DNA of 37,672 nucleotides from Streptomyces niphimycinicus (GCF_018883605.1 NZ_JAHLEM010000196.1:1-37672); one strand, 5' to 3'. Shown: positions 6,112 through 14,809, counted from the first letter of the stretch. Notes: generated by a model not told the origin, from the sequence alone. Numbers and translations are program-made.

Positions 6112-6978
6112 GTGCAACCGGACAGCCAACTTATGTCATCTCCTTCGTCCAAAGCCCAAGAAGCCAGGGAAGCCGTAGCCGGTCGACTGCGGGAAATGAG
6201 GCTTGACGCAGGAATTACGGGGCGTGAGTTGGCTGTCAGGTGCGGGTGGAGTGAGTCCAAGTCATCGCGCATTGAGCACGCCAAGACGCCACCCAGCGAT
6301 GCAGACATAAGAGCCTGGTGCACAGCGTGCGGCGCATCGGAGCAAGCTGATGACTTGATTGCTGCCAACCGTCAAGCGGATTCCATGTACGTCCAGTGGA
6401 AGCGGCTACAGCGAACGGGGCTCAGGCGGCTACAGGAGTCAGGCGTACCTCTCTACGAACAGACACGGCAATTCCATGTCTACTGTTCCAACGTAGTGCC
6501 CGGCTTCTTTCAAACCCCCGGCTACGCGTCCGCCTTGCTGACTTCCATCGCACGGTTTCGCGAAACACCGGATGATGTGTCGGACGCTGTGAAAGCGCGG
6601 ATGGACCGATCACACGTCATCCACGAAGGTGACCACCGATTTGCCGTTCTGGTTGAGGAATCGGTGTTGCGGTACCGGATAGGCGGCGCCGAAGTCATGG
6701 CCGCTCAACTAGGCCATCTGCTGTCCGTGATGGCGCTACCGTCAATCTCGCTGGGTATAATTCCGTTCACGGCGCCCCGGCAAGCGTGGCCGCTGGAAAC
6801 GTTCACTATCTTTGACCGTCAGCGTGTCCATGTGGAAACCCTGTCAGCGGCCATCAAGGAGACTCAGCCGAGCGACGTTGCGCTGTACCTCAAAGCGTTT
6901 GGGAACTTGAAGGAAATTGCCGCCTACGGAGCGGAAGCCCGTTCGCTCATCACAGCGGCCATTGATGCAGTGGGCTGA
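6112..6978 (+). CDS. XRE-family regulator with DUF5753 (second copy)
   Basis: This 288-aa protein has an N-terminal helix-turn-helix (about residues 18-75, GITGRELAVRCGWSESKSSRIEHAK is split by the turn) and a DUF5753 C-terminal domain (about 100-285) with the VVPGFFQTPGYASALL signature. The GTG at 6112 follows the DUF6879 stop directly; an ATG at 6133 is an alternative. It shares architecture with the XRE at 2925 but the two differ clearly in sequence, so they are paralogues from separate sources rather than a recent duplication. It probably controls its own operon and the divergent small-gene operon. Confidence 0.9.
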   Translation: MQPDSQLMSSPSSKAQEAREAVAGRLREMRLDAGITGRELAVRCGWSESKSSRIEHAKTPPSDADIRAWCTACGASEQADDLIAANRQADSMYVQWKRLQRTGLRRLQESGVPLYEQTRQFHVYCSNVVPGFFQTPGYASALLTSIARFRETPDDVSDAVKARMDRSHVIHEGDHRFAVLVEESVLRYRIGGAEVMAAQLGHLLSVMALPSISLGIIPFTAPRQAWPLETFTIFDRQRVHVETLSAAIKETQPSDVALYLKAFGNLKEIAAYGAEARSLITAAIDAVG

Positions 6979-6987
6979 ATCGTAGAG

Positions 6988-7028
6988 AGCCCCACACCGG
7001 CCACCGATAAGGCAGCGGGTACGGGGCT
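6988..7028 (+). terminator. Imperfect hairpin after the second XRE gene
   Basis: AGCCCC (6988-6993) pairs with GGGGCT (7023-7028), with further partial pairing inside. It lies 10 bp after the XRE stop. A weak terminator is plausible. Confidence 0.35.
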
Positions 7029-7195
7029 ACGGTCATGCGGTCAGTGCACGGTACGTTCGATCGGTCCTCTCGGACACGCCGAATTGATCAGCTATCATGC
7101 GGCCGGTCACGGGGCGGTCATACCAGGATTCCAGAACGGACACTGCCGCAGGAGATCAGCGTTGCGTGACCGGGGTCGGGCCAACTTGAATGACA

Positions 7196-7223
7196 AGAGC
7201 CCCTGGCGGTCACCAGGGGCTCT
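7196..7223. terminator. Bidirectional hairpin between the XRE and fumarase genes
   Basis: A perfect 11-bp stem (7196-7206 with 7213-7223) with a 6-nt loop sits between the convergent XRE and fumarase genes and could stop transcription from both sides. I see no gene in the 6979-7292 gap. Confidence 0.65.
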
Positions 7224-7292
7224 CTCTGTGTCTGCTGTGTCAGTGTCGGTCGCCGAGCTGCGATCGAAGGCCAGCGGGCGCGAGGCAGGCGG

Positions 7293-8999
7293 CTACGCCT
7301 GCCCGGGGGCGCGCACCGGGATGCTGGTGAAGGTCGGCTGAGAGAGTTCTTGCGGACTGAAGAAGTCGTTCCCCTTGTCGTCCACCACGATGAACGCCGG
7401 GAAGTTCTCGACCTCGATCTTCCAGACCGCCTCCATGCCCAGCTCCTCGTACTCCAGGACCTCGACCTTCTTGATGCAGTCCTGGGCCAGCCGCGCCGCC
7501 GGACCCCCGATCGAGCCCAGATAGAAGCCGCCGTGCGCGGCACACGCGTCGGTGACCTGCTTGGAGCGGTTGCCCTTGGCCAGCATGACCTTCGAGCCGC
7601 CGGCGGCCTGGAACTGCTCGACGTACGCGTCCATCCGGCCCGCCGTCGTCGGGCCGAACGAACCGGAGGCGTAGCCCTCGGGCGTCTTGGCCGGGCCCGC
7701 GTAGTAGACCGGGTGGTTCTTCAGGTACTCGGGCATCTCCTCGCCCGCGTCCAGCCGCTCCTTGATCTTCGCGTGCGCGATGTCCCGGGCCACGACCAGC
7801 GTGCCGGTGAGCGAGAGCCGGGTCTTGACCGGGTGCCTGGTCAGCTCGGCCAGGACATCGTCCATCGGCCGGTTGAGGTCGATGGCGACCGCGTCCAGGT
7901 CCGGGCCCGCGCCCTCGGTCAGCTCCTCCTCCGTCGTCTCCGGCAGGAAGCGCGCCGGGTCGGTCTCGAGCTGCTCCAGGAAGACGCCCTCCGGCGTGAT
8001 CTTGGCGAGCGCCTGGCGGTCGGCGGAGCACGAGACCGCGATGGCGACCGGGCAGGAGGCGCCGTGGCGCGGCAGCCGCACCACCCGCACGTCATGGCAG
8101 AAGTACTTGCCGCCGAACTGCGCACCGATCCCGATCTTCTGCGTCAGCTCGAAGACCTTCTCCTCCAGTTGCTTGTCGCGGAAGCCGTGCCCGGTCGGGG
8201 AGCCCTCGGCGGGCAGCTCGTCCAGATAGTGTGCGGAGGCGTACTTCGCGGTCTTGAGCGCGTACTCGGCGCTGGTGCCGCCGACCACGATCGCCAGGTG
8301 GTACGGCGGACAGGCGGCCGTGCCCAGCGAGCGGATCTTCTCCTCCAGGAACTTCATCATCGATGCCTCGTTCAGCACCGCCTTCGTCTCCTGGTAGAGG
8401 AAGGACTTGTTGGCCGAGCCGCCGCCCTTGGCCATGAAGAGGAACTTGTAGGCGCCGCCGTCGGTCGCGTACAGCTCGATCTGCGCGGGCAGGTTGGAGC
8501 CGGTGTTCTTCTCCTCCCACATGGTCAGCGGGGCCATCTGGGAGTAGCGCAGATTGAGCTTGGTGTACGCGTCGAAGACGCCCCGCGACAGGGCCTCCTC
8601 GTCGCCGCCCTCGGTCAGCACGTGCTGCCCGCGCTTGCCCATGACGATCGCGGTGCCGGTGTCCTGGCACATCGGGAGCACCCCGGCCGCCGCGATATTG
8701 GCGTTCTTCAGCAGGTCCAGCGCGACGAAGCGGTCGTTGGCGCTGGCCTCCGGGTCGTCGAGGATCCGGCGCAACTGGGCGAGGTGGGCCGGGCGCAGAT
8801 AGTGCGAGATGTCGTGCATCGCCTCGGCCGCGAGCTTCCGCAGCGCCTCCGGCTCGACCTTCAGGAAGGTGCGTCCGTCGGCCTCGAAGGTGCTCACGCC
8901 GTCGGAGGTCACCAGGCGGTAGGGCGTGGTGTCCTCTCCCAGGGGCAGCAGGTCCGAATAGGCGAACGCTGGGTGGTTGGGACGGGAGACGGGGGGCAT
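7293..8999 (-). CDS. Class I fumarate hydratase (4Fe-4S)
   Basis: This enzyme adds water to fumarate to give L-malate in the TCA cycle. It is a full-length class I fumarase of about 570 aa with both the large N-terminal Fe-S part and the C-terminal beta part. In the numbering from the ATG at 9008 the cluster cysteines are C114 (PMCQDTGT), C233 (ACPPYH) and C327 (VSCSADR); the spacings of 119 and 94 equal those of E. coli FumA (105/224/318). I choose the ATG at 8999 because GTGAGGA lies 9 nt upstream; at 9008 the Shine-Dalgarno would touch the start codon. The gene is monocistronic and divergent from the DUF1707 gene. Confidence 0.95.
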   Translation of the reverse strand: MPPVSRPNHPAFAYSDLLPLGEDTTPYRLVTSDGVSTFEADGRTFLKVEPEALRKLAAEAMHDISHYLRPAHLAQLRRILDDPEASANDRFVALDLLKNANIAAAGVLPMCQDTGTAIVMGKRGQHVLTEGGDEEALSRGVFDAYTKLNLRYSQMAPLTMWEEKNTGSNLPAQIELYATDGGAYKFLFMAKGGGSANKSFLYQETKAVLNEASMMKFLEEKIRSLGTAACPPYHLAIVVGGTSAEYALKTAKYASAHYLDELPAEGSPTGHGFRDKQLEEKVFELTQKIGIGAQFGGKYFCHDVRVVRLPRHGASCPVAIAVSCSADRQALAKITPEGVFLEQLETDPARFLPETTEEELTEGAGPDLDAVAIDLNRPMDDVLAELTRHPVKTRLSLTGTLVVARDIAHAKIKERLDAGEEMPEYLKNHPVYYAGPAKTPEGYASGSFGPTTAGRMDAYVEQFQAAGGSKVMLAKGNRSKQVTDACAAHGGFYLGSIGGPAARLAQDCIKKVEVLEYEELGMEAVWKIEVENFPAFIVVDDKGNDFFSPQELSQPTFTSIPVRAPGQA

Positions 9000-9164
9000 C
9001 GCGGACATTCCTCACTCGACGGGGCTTCGGCTGACTTCGTCGACAGCGCGTTGATAAGCGTAGAACGGGGCGGTGGAACGGGACCTGTGAGGTAAGGCTC
9101 AGTAGCGGGCGCGGGGACCGGGCCGGTGGGGGAAGGATCAGGGATGCGTCAGGGATCGTCCCCT

Positions 9165-9184
9165 AGTCGCGATCTATCGCGACT
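9165..9184 (+). promoter_or_regulatory. Perfect palindrome in the DUF1707 promoter
   Basis: Nine-bp arms (9165-9173 and 9176-9184, AGTCGCGAT / ATCGCGACT) flank a 2-bp centre. It ends 3 bp before a possible -10 element (TACTCT, 9188-9193), so a bound dimer would block the promoter. The regulator is not identified. Confidence 0.6.
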
Positions 9185-9199
9185 GGATACTCTGTGTCC

Positions 9200-9910
9200 G
9201 TGGATGAGCAGCAGCCCGTGCCCCTGACCAAATCCGCCCCCGCGGCCGCCCCCGTGGCCGCTTCGGCTCCGACCCCGGCCCCGGCCCCGGCGTCCGCGCC
9301 CGTCGCGGAGGCGGAGCTCCGCGCGTCCGACGCCGACCGTGACCGGATCGCGGACATCCTGCGGGAGGCCCTCGCCGAGGGGCGGCTCCAGCCCGAGGAG
9401 CACGCCGAGCGGATCGACGCGGTCTATCGCGCCAAGACCCTCGGCGAGCTGGAGCCCCTGGTGCGCGATCTGCCCGTCGCCCCGGCCCGCGGCACCGGCC
9501 CGGCCCCGGCGCACGACGCGGAGCCGGACTGGGCGCGCGCCGTGCCCGAGTCGGAGAACCTGGTGGCGGTCTTCGGCGGTTCGACGCGCAAGGGCCGCTG
9601 GCGGGTCAGGCGCCGGACGAACGCCCTGGCGGTCTTCGGCGGCGTCGAAATCGATCTGACCGAGGCGGTCTTCGAGCACCGGGAGATCGTCATCAATGTC
9701 GTGGCCGCCTTCGGCGGAGTGGACATCAAGGTCCCGGAGAACGTCTCGCTGCGCGGCTCGGGCGCGGGCATCCTCGGCGGCTTCGACGTCAGGACGTACG
9801 AGGCACAGGACCCCGACGCACCGGTGATCCATGTCACCGGGTTCGCGGTCTTCGGCGGTGTCGAGGCCAAGCCCAAGCGGGGCAAGCGGCTGAAGAACCT
9901 GCGGGCATAA
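9200..9910 (+). CDS. DUF1707 (SHOCT-like) protein with LiaF-type C-terminal domain
   Basis: After an Ala/Pro-rich start (about residues 8-35) comes a DUF1707 domain (about 36-85, LRASDADRDRIADILREALAEGRL then EEHAERIDAVYRAKTLGEL is split by a turn), then a beta-repeat domain with AVFGG repeated several times (about 115-235), like the C-terminal part of LiaF/DUF2154 envelope-stress proteins. No membrane segment is seen, so it is probably cytosolic. A GTG at 9194 is also possible, but TACTCT followed by 6 nt before the GTG at 9200 fits a leaderless transcript. The palindrome upstream suggests tight control. Function in envelope sensing is inferred from family. Confidence 0.8.
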   Translation: MDEQQPVPLTKSAPAAAPVAASAPTPAPAPASAPVAEAELRASDADRDRIADILREALAEGRLQPEEHAERIDAVYRAKTLGELEPLVRDLPVAPARGTGPAPAHDAEPDWARAVPESENLVAVFGGSTRKGRWRVRRRTNALAVFGGVEIDLTEAVFEHREIVINVVAAFGGVDIKVPENVSLRGSGAGILGGFDVRTYEAQDPDAPVIHVTGFAVFGGVEAKPKRGKRLKNLRA

Positions 9911-10089
9911 GCCCTGAAGAACGAGCATGCGCGGGGGAAGTTCCGGGTGGGACAACGGTGTGCATAAGCGCGCGCACAGCGGGTAAGGCTTGGTGCATCG
10001 TCTCTCGTACGGCTGATGGGGGTGCTCACGGGGCCGTACACCTCGAGGCGGGCAAGGGTGACCACCGGAGCCGTCGTCAGGAGTAGACC

Positions 10090-10446
10090 GTGCTGCAACC
10101 GCATCAGCCCCTGCTGGAAGCCGCCGTGCCCCCGCAGCGCGTTCCCGCGCGCGATCAGGCCGGCCCCTGGCACTCGGAGGCGGTGTGCCGACGGGACGAG
10201 GCCGGGCTGTTCTTCGCCCCTTCCAAGGAGCCCACGGCTGCCAGGCTGTCGCGGGAAGAGGCCGCCAAGCGCGTCTGTGCGCGCTGCCCGGTCATGGTCG
10301 AGTGCCGGGAGCACGCACTGCTTCAGCCCGAGCCGTACGGCGTATGGGGCGGGCTGACCGCGGCCGAGCGCCGGGTCGTGCTGGCCCGCCGCCGGCGCCG
10401 GGAGGCGGAGCTACAGCGCGCGGTGCGGGTCGCCGCAGCCGGCTGA
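10090..10446 (+). CDS. wblI: WhiB-like Fe-S transcription factor, WblI-like
   Basis: This 118-aa WhiB-family protein has the four cluster cysteines C33, C63, C66 and C72 (C-x29-C-x2-C-x5-C) and the G84-V-W-G-G turn, followed by a basic C-terminal helix (VLARRRRREAE) for DNA contact. WhiB proteins hold a redox-sensitive 4Fe-4S cluster and bind the principal sigma factor to steer promoters. The GTG start has AGGAG 8 nt upstream. The place between a class I fumarase and glpX matches what I recall for wblI in S. coelicolor; the symbol rests on that context. A terminator hairpin follows. Confidence 0.85.
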   Translation: MLQPHQPLLEAAVPPQRVPARDQAGPWHSEAVCRRDEAGLFFAPSKEPTAARLSREEAAKRVCARCPVMVECREHALLQPEPYGVWGGLTAAERRVVLARRRRREAELQRAVRVAAAG

Positions 10447-10460
10447 ACTCTTCGGGACCT

Positions 10461-10494
10461 GGGCCGGGCCCCGCCGGGAGGCGGGACCCGGCCC
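10461..10494. terminator. Hairpin between wblI-like gene and glpX
   Basis: A 15-bp stem with one mismatch (10461-10475 with 10480-10494) and a 4-nt loop lies between the convergent genes, so it may serve both. Confidence 0.7.
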
Positions 10495-10531
10495 TCGTCA
10501 TGTGCCGTCCGGGTTACCTGCGGTCGCGCGC

Positions 10532-11563
10532 TCAGCTCGGCCGTTCGAAGTCGACGGCGGCGTAGGCGCGCAGCTTGGCCAGCCGGTGGGTGGAGTCGAT
10601 CTGCCGGATGGTGCCGGACTTGGACCGCATGACCAGCGACTGGGTGGTGGCGGTCTCCGCGCGGTACCGCACCCCGCGCAGCAGATCCCCGTCCGTGATG
10701 CCGGTCGCGACGAAGAACACGTTGTCGCCGCTGACCAGGTCGTTGGTCTCGAGGACCTGGTCCAGGTCGTGGCCCGCGTCGAGGGCGCGCTGCCGCTCCT
10801 CGTCGTCCTTGGGCCACAGCTTGGCCTGGATGGTGCCGCCGAGGCACTTGATCGCGCAGGCCGCGATGATGCCCTCCGGCGTACCGCCGACGCCCAGCAG
10901 CAGGTCCACACCGGTGCTCTCGCGCGCGGCCATGATCGCGCCGGCCACATCGCCGTCGGAGATGAACTTGATCCGGGCGCCCGCCTCCCGGATCTCCTTG
11001 ACGATGCCCTCGTGGCGGGGGCGGTCGAGGACCACCACGGTGACGTCCTCGGGGCTGGACTTCTTGGCCTTGGCGATCCGGCGGATGTTCACCCCGGGGG
11101 GCGCGGTGATGTCGACGAACTCGGCCGCCTCGGGGCCGGTGACCAGCTTGTCCATGTAGAAGACGGCCGACGGGTCGAACATGGTGCCGCGCTCGGCGAC
11201 CGCGAGCACGGAGACGGCGTTGGCCATGCCCTTGGCGGTGAGCGTGGTGCCGTCCACCGGGTCCACGGCCACGTCGCACTCCGGGCCGGTGCCGTCGCCC
11301 ACGCGCTCACCGTTGAAGAGCATCGGCGCCTCGTCCTTCTCCCCCTCTCCGATGACGACGACGCCGTTCATCGAGACGGTGTGCACGAGGGAGCGCATGG
11401 CCTTCACGGCGGCGCCGTCGGCGCCGTTCTTGTCGCCGCGGCCCACCCAGCGGCCGGAGGCCATGGCACCCGCCTCGGTGACCCGGACGAGTTCCAGGGC
11501 GAGGTTGCGGTCGGGAGCCTCGGGGCTGACCTCGAGCTGGGAGGGGAGATGATGCTCGGTCAT
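10532..11563 (-). CDS. glpX: Class II fructose-1,6-bisphosphatase
   Basis: GlpX removes the 1-phosphate from fructose-1,6-bisphosphate, the committed step of gluconeogenesis. The 343-aa protein covers the whole family. Metal and substrate motifs are visible: [13 protein letters not shown] (about residues 69-81), DPVDGTT (about 101-107) and later [10 protein letters not shown] and GVGGTPEG. The ATG has AAAGGTG about 8 nt upstream. It is transcribed alone and is divergent from the DUF4245 gene, the same pairing as glpX (Rv1099c) in Mycobacterium tuberculosis. Confidence 0.95.
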   Translation of the reverse strand: MTEHHLPSQLEVSPEAPDRNLALELVRVTEAGAMASGRWVGRGDKNGADGAAVKAMRSLVHTVSMNGVVVIGEGEKDEAPMLFNGERVGDGTGPECDVAVDPVDGTTLTAKGMANAVSVLAVAERGTMFDPSAVFYMDKLVTGPEAAEFVDITAPPGVNIRRIAKAKKSSPEDVTVVVLDRPRHEGIVKEIREAGARIKFISDGDVAGAIMAARESTGVDLLLGVGGTPEGIIAACAIKCLGGTIQAKLWPKDDEERQRALDAGHDLDQVLETNDLVSGDNVFFVATGITDGDLLRGVRYRAETATTQSLVMRSKSGTIRQIDSTHRLAKLRAYAAVDFERPS

Positions 11564-11748
11564 CGGAGCGCACCTTTCTGTACGGCGACGGACCGGGAGG
11601 TCCCTCCGCCCCGCGAGGGGCTGGGAGGGTGAGGGTGTTCATGACCTTATCCGCTGATTGGCTAAGTGAGCAGACAGCCCCACGCATGAGCACGGCCCTG
11701 TTGCGGGGTGCGAGGACCGGATGAGGGACGATAGGGGGCGTGGCAGGT

Positions 11749-12288
11749 ATGCGTGGCAAAGAGACGGTCCGGGACATGGTGCTGTCGCTGGCGGCGATCG
11801 GCGTCGTCGCGGCGGGCATCTACCTCTTCGGTATCCCGCACGACGAGGGCGCCAAGGGCTCCGGGGTGAAGACGGTGGACTACCGCGTGGAGCTGGACAC
11901 GGCCCGCCGCGCCGCGCCGTACCCGGTGGCCGCCCCCGAGCCCGGGAGCCTGCCCAAGGGCTGGCGCGCGACATCGGTGACCTACCGCCCGGCCGCCGAG
12001 CCGGACGGCGCGCTCTGGCACCTCGGCTTCCTCGACCAGGACCAGGAGTACGTCGCGGTCGAGCAGAGCGACGGCAAGCCCGAGCCGTTCGTGGAAGAGG
12101 TCACACAGCAGGCGCGGGAGACGAAGCACACACAGCGGATCGACGGCGAGGAGTGGGTCCGCTACGAGGGTGACAAGTACGACGCGCTGGTGCGCCAGGA
12201 GCCGGGCGTGACCACGGTGGTCACCGGGACGGCGTCGTACGGGCAGTTGACGAAGGTGGCCGCCGCGCTCACCGAGAAGAAGGGCTGA
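11749..12288 (+). CDS. DUF4245 membrane-anchored protein
   Basis: This 179-aa protein has a short basic head, one membrane helix (about residues 9-29, VLSLAAIGVVAAGIYLFGI) and an extracytoplasmic domain with YRVELDTARRAAPYPV, LPKGWR.TSV.Y and a C-terminal TGTASYGQL, which is the DUF4245 pattern. The ATG at 11749 is preferred over the GTG at 11740 because AGGGGG is then 10 nt upstream. Its place beside glpX and before the xse-ispH block is conserved across actinobacteria. The function is unknown; the fold suggests an envelope-side ligand or scaffold domain. Confidence 0.85.
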   Translation: MRGKETVRDMVLSLAAIGVVAAGIYLFGIPHDEGAKGSGVKTVDYRVELDTARRAAPYPVAAPEPGSLPKGWRATSVTYRPAAEPDGALWHLGFLDQDQEYVAVEQSDGKPEPFVEEVTQQARETKHTQRIDGEEWVRYEGDKYDALVRQEPGVTTVVTGTASYGQLTKVAAALTEKKG

Positions 12289-12296
12289 GCGCGACG

Positions 12297-12343
12297 ACCG
12301 AAGGGCGTGGCCCGGACCAGCGGTCCGGGACACGCCCTTCGGT
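12297..12343. terminator. Strong bidirectional hairpin terminator
   Basis: Twenty-bp arms with a single mismatch (12297-12316 with 12324-12343) and a 7-nt loop lie between the convergent DUF4245 and nitroreductase genes. Confidence 0.8.
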
Positions 12344-12360
12344 GTGTGGTCTGTGGTGGC

Positions 12361-12951
12361 TCAGACCGTGGTGATGACCTGGTCGTAGTCCAGGCGCGGG
12401 CCACGGGGGAACCAGGCGTCCTCGCCCGGCTTGCCGATGTTGATGACCATCAGCGGGGTGTGGTCCTCGTCCAGGAACTCCTTCTGGATCCCGGCGGCGT
12501 CGAAACCGGTCATCGGGCCGGCGGCGAGACCGGCGGCGCGGATGCCCAGGATGAAGTAACCGGCCTGCAACGAGGCGTTCAGCCCGGCGGCCTGCTCGCG
12601 GGCGGCGCGCTCGGAAAAGAAGACGTCCTTGGCCTGCGGGAAGTGCGGGAAGAGCGCGGGCAGCTCCTCGTGGAACTCGTTGTCCGCGGCGAGGATCGCG
12701 ACCAGCGGGGCGGTGGAGGTCTTGGCCTGGTTGCCCTCGGCCATGTGCTGCACCAGACGCTCACGGGCCTCGGGGGAACGGACCAGCACAACGCGCAGCG
12801 GCGACTGGTTGAACGCGGTCGGCGCGTACTTGATCAGGTCGTAGATCGCCTGCACCTGCTCCTCGGTCACCGGCTCGTCGGTGAAGGTGTTCGCGGTGCG
12901 GGCCTCACGGAAGAGCAGGTCCTGAGCGGCGGAGTCGAGTACGAGTGCCAT
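12361..12951 (-). CDS. Nitroreductase-family protein, malonic semialdehyde reductase-like (RutE type)
   Basis: This 196-aa FMN-dependent oxidoreductase has the RutE/HadB-type pattern: FREARTANTF, YDLIKYAPTAFNQSPLR (flavin and substrate side), NASLQAGYFILGIRAAGLAAGPMTGFD and a final INIGKPG. The ATG at 12951 has AGAGG 8 nt upstream; the open frame continues to 12996 without a better start. RutE reduces malonic semialdehyde in pyrimidine breakdown, but no other rut gene is nearby, so another small aldehyde or nitro/quinone substrate is possible. An AT-rich palindrome lies in its upstream region. Confidence 0.85.
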   Translation of the reverse strand: MALVLDSAAQDLLFREARTANTFTDEPVTEEQVQAIYDLIKYAPTAFNQSPLRVVLVRSPEARERLVQHMAEGNQAKTSTAPLVAILAADNEFHEELPALFPHFPQAKDVFFSERAAREQAAGLNASLQAGYFILGIRAAGLAAGPMTGFDAAGIQKEFLDEDHTPLMVINIGKPGEDAWFPRGPRLDYDQVITTV

Positions 12952-13005
12952 GGAAGAAACCTCTGCATAAGCGGGGATATCGCTGACTGCCTCCACTGTA
13001 CGGCG

Positions 13006-13027
13006 TTTAGATTAATGTTCAACTAAA
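13006..13027 (-). promoter_or_regulatory. AT-rich imperfect palindrome before the nitroreductase gene
   Basis: TTTAG (13006-13010) and CTAAA (13023-13027) frame a 22-bp site with 16 of 22 positions symmetric. It stands out in very GC-rich DNA, 55 bp before the start codon. Size and composition fit a MarR- or HxlR-type operator; the regulator is not in the window. Confidence 0.5.
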
Positions 13028-13192
13028 AAGTTGGCGCAGGGTGCGGAAGGTGCTCCGAATCACAGTGCGCGGCGCGCCTGGGTGGGGCGCGGTGGATCGA
13101 GGGCGGCCGCGCGACGGCGGGTGATCCCCGACCGCGGCCGGTGGGGTGGTCGGTGGCGAGCGATAAAGGGGCGAGCGATAAACCGCTGACGG

Positions 13193-13516
13193 TCATCCCT
13201 CCGCCGCGCCGCGCTCCGCGTCTTCGGCGCCCCCGCCGTTCCCGTCCCCGACTTCGTCCTCGTCCGTCTCGTCCGCCAGCGCCGCGTCCAGCCGCGCCCG
13301 TGCGCCCTCCAGCCAGCGGCGGCAGACCTTCGCCAGCTCCTCGCCCCGCTCCCATAGCGCGAGCGACTCCTCCAGGCTGGTGCCGCCCGCCTCCAGACGG
13401 CGGACCACCTCGACCAGCTCGTCCCGTGCCTGCTCATAGCCGAGCGTGGTCTCCGCCCGCGGTGCGCTCTGCGCGCCCCGCGCGCTCTGCTGGGCCTGCT
13501 CGTCCGTCTTCGCCAT
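13193..13516 (-). CDS. xseB: Exodeoxyribonuclease VII small subunit
   Basis: XseB associates with XseA to form exonuclease VII, which trims single-stranded DNA. The 107-aa protein has the family core (about residues 26-80): [18 protein letters not shown], a [18 protein letters not shown] turn and helix, and a final basic helix [13 protein letters not shown], three helices forming the XseA-binding coiled coil. It is longer than the usual 80 aa because of an Asp/Glu/Gly-rich tail. The ATG has GGTGAGGGG directly upstream and lies 10 bp after xseA, so the two are co-transcribed. Confidence 0.92.
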   Translation of the reverse strand: MAKTDEQAQQSARGAQSAPRAETTLGYEQARDELVEVVRRLEAGGTSLEESLALWERGEELAKVCRRWLEGARARLDAALADETDEDEVGDGNGGGAEDAERGAAEG

Positions 13517-13526
13517 GCCCCTCACC

Positions 13527-14747
13527 CTATTCAGCCGGACCGACAGCGACCCGCGCCCGGAACTCGCCCTCGGCGACCCGCGCCCGCAGCTCCTCGCCGT
13601 CGGTGACCTCGTCGGCCGCCCGCACCACCGAGCCGTCGGGGTGCTGGAGCACCGCATAGCCCCGTCGCAGCGTCGCGGCGGGGGAGAGGGCCACCACCCG
13701 CGCCTGGGTGTGGGCCAGCTCGGAGTCGGCCCGGTCCAGCAGATGGCCCAGGCAGCGCCGGGCGCGCTCCAGCACCGCCGTGATCCGCTCCTCGCGCTCG
13801 TCCACCATGCGGTGCGGCTCCCGCATGCACGGCCGGGCCAGGGCGGCGGCCAGCCCTCGCTCCTCCCGGTCCAGCAGCCCGTGCACACTGCGCAGTGCGC
13901 GCTCCCGCAACTGCTGGACGCGCAGCAGCTCCTCGCCCACATCCGGCACGACCTTCTTCGCCGCGTCGGTGGGCGTGGAGGCGCGCAGATCGGCGACCAG
14001 GTCCAGCAGCGGTGAGTCCGGCTCGTGGCCGATCGCGGAGACCACCGGCGTACGGCACGCGGCCACCGCCCGCACGAGCTGCTCATCGGAGAACGGCAGC
14101 AGATCCTCCACACTGCCGCCGCCGCGCGCCACCACGATCACATCCACTTCCGGCAGCGCGTCGAGCTCCTTGACCGCCTCGATCACCTGCGGCACCGCGT
14201 GCACCCCCTGCACCGCCACATTGCGCACCTCGAAGCGGACGGCGGGCCAGCGCAGCCGTGCGTTCTCCAGCACATCGCGCTCGGCGGCCGAGGCGCGCCC
14301 GCAGACCAGCCCTATGAGCTGCGGCAGAAAGGGCAGCGCCTTCTTACGGTCGGCCGCGAACAGCCCCTCCGCCGCCAGCGCCTTCTTCAACTGCTCGAGC
14401 CGCGCGAGCAGTTCGCCCACCCCCACCGGGCGGATCTCGGCGGCCCGCAGGGAGAGCTGGCCCCGCGGCGCGTACCACTCCGGCTTGGCGTGCACCACGA
14501 CCCGCGCGCCCTCGGTGACCGTGTCCGCGATTCGGTCGAAGACGGCGCGGAAGCAGGTGACGGTCAGCGAGATGTCGTAACTGGGGTCGCGCAGGGTCAG
14601 AAACACCACACCGGCGCCCGGGCGCCGGGAAAGCTGGGTGATCTGCCCCTCGACCCACACCGCGCCGAGCCGGTCGATCCAGCTTCCGATCAGCCGGGAC
14701 ACCTCGCCGACCGGGATCGGCGCCTCCGCGGACGTGTTGACAGCCAT
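13527..14747 (-). CDS. xseA: Exodeoxyribonuclease VII large subunit
   Basis: XseA is the catalytic subunit of exonuclease VII. The 406-aa protein has an N-terminal OB-fold (about residues 8-105, [18 protein letters not shown]), the catalytic middle domain with [23 protein letters not shown] split around the turn, [17 protein letters not shown] and [27 protein letters not shown], and a C-terminal coiled coil ending in LRRGYAVL. The ATG at 14747 has no Shine-Dalgarno but has TACCCT exactly 7 nt upstream, which fits a leaderless mRNA; a GTG at 14771 is the alternative. Confidence 0.95.
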   Translation of the reverse strand: MAVNTSAEAPIPVGEVSRLIGSWIDRLGAVWVEGQITQLSRRPGAGVVFLTLRDPSYDISLTVTCFRAVFDRIADTVTEGARVVVHAKPEWYAPRGQLSLRAAEIRPVGVGELLARLEQLKKALAAEGLFAADRKKALPFLPQLIGLVCGRASAAERDVLENARLRWPAVRFEVRNVAVQGVHAVPQVIEAVKELDALPEVDVIVVARGGGSVEDLLPFSDEQLVRAVAACRTPVVSAIGHEPDSPLLDLVADLRASTPTDAAKKVVPDVGEELLRVQQLRERALRSVHGLLDREERGLAAALARPCMREPHRMVDEREERITAVLERARRCLGHLLDRADSELAHTQARVVALSPAATLRRGYAVLQHPDGSVVRAADEVTDGEELRARVAEGEFRARVAVGPAE

Positions 14748-14809
14748 GACCGCGAGGGTAGCTGTCACCACCGACAGACCCCGGGGTCATCGCCCCTACC
14801 ATGGGGGAC
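14748..14809. promoter_or_regulatory. Divergent xseA/ispH promoter region, both sides apparently leaderless
   Basis: In this 62-bp gap the minus strand has TACCCT (14755-14760) 7 nt before the xseA ATG, and the plus strand has TACCAT (14797-14802) 7 nt before the ispH ATG. Between them is a CTGTC-N6-GACAG dyad (14762-14777). Neither start has a well-placed Shine-Dalgarno. -35 elements are not obvious. Confidence 0.5.

Noticed and set aside
6979..7292. tRNA gene or phage attachment site beside the island
   Set aside because: I could not fold a cloverleaf, and no integrase or matching direct repeat was seen at the other end of the island near 1800-1880.
7350..9095. A 581-codon frame antisense to the fumarase gene
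   Set aside because: It is rich in Arg, Leu, Val, Gly and His as expected from the opposite strand of a high-GC gene, and the fumarase on the other strand is certain.
9088..9104. Possible iron-regulator (IdeR/DmdR) box upstream of the Fe-S fumarase
   Set aside because: One half (GAGGTAAGGCT) is near the consensus but the other half is not, so the dyad is broken. It would be attractive biologically but the sequence does not support it.
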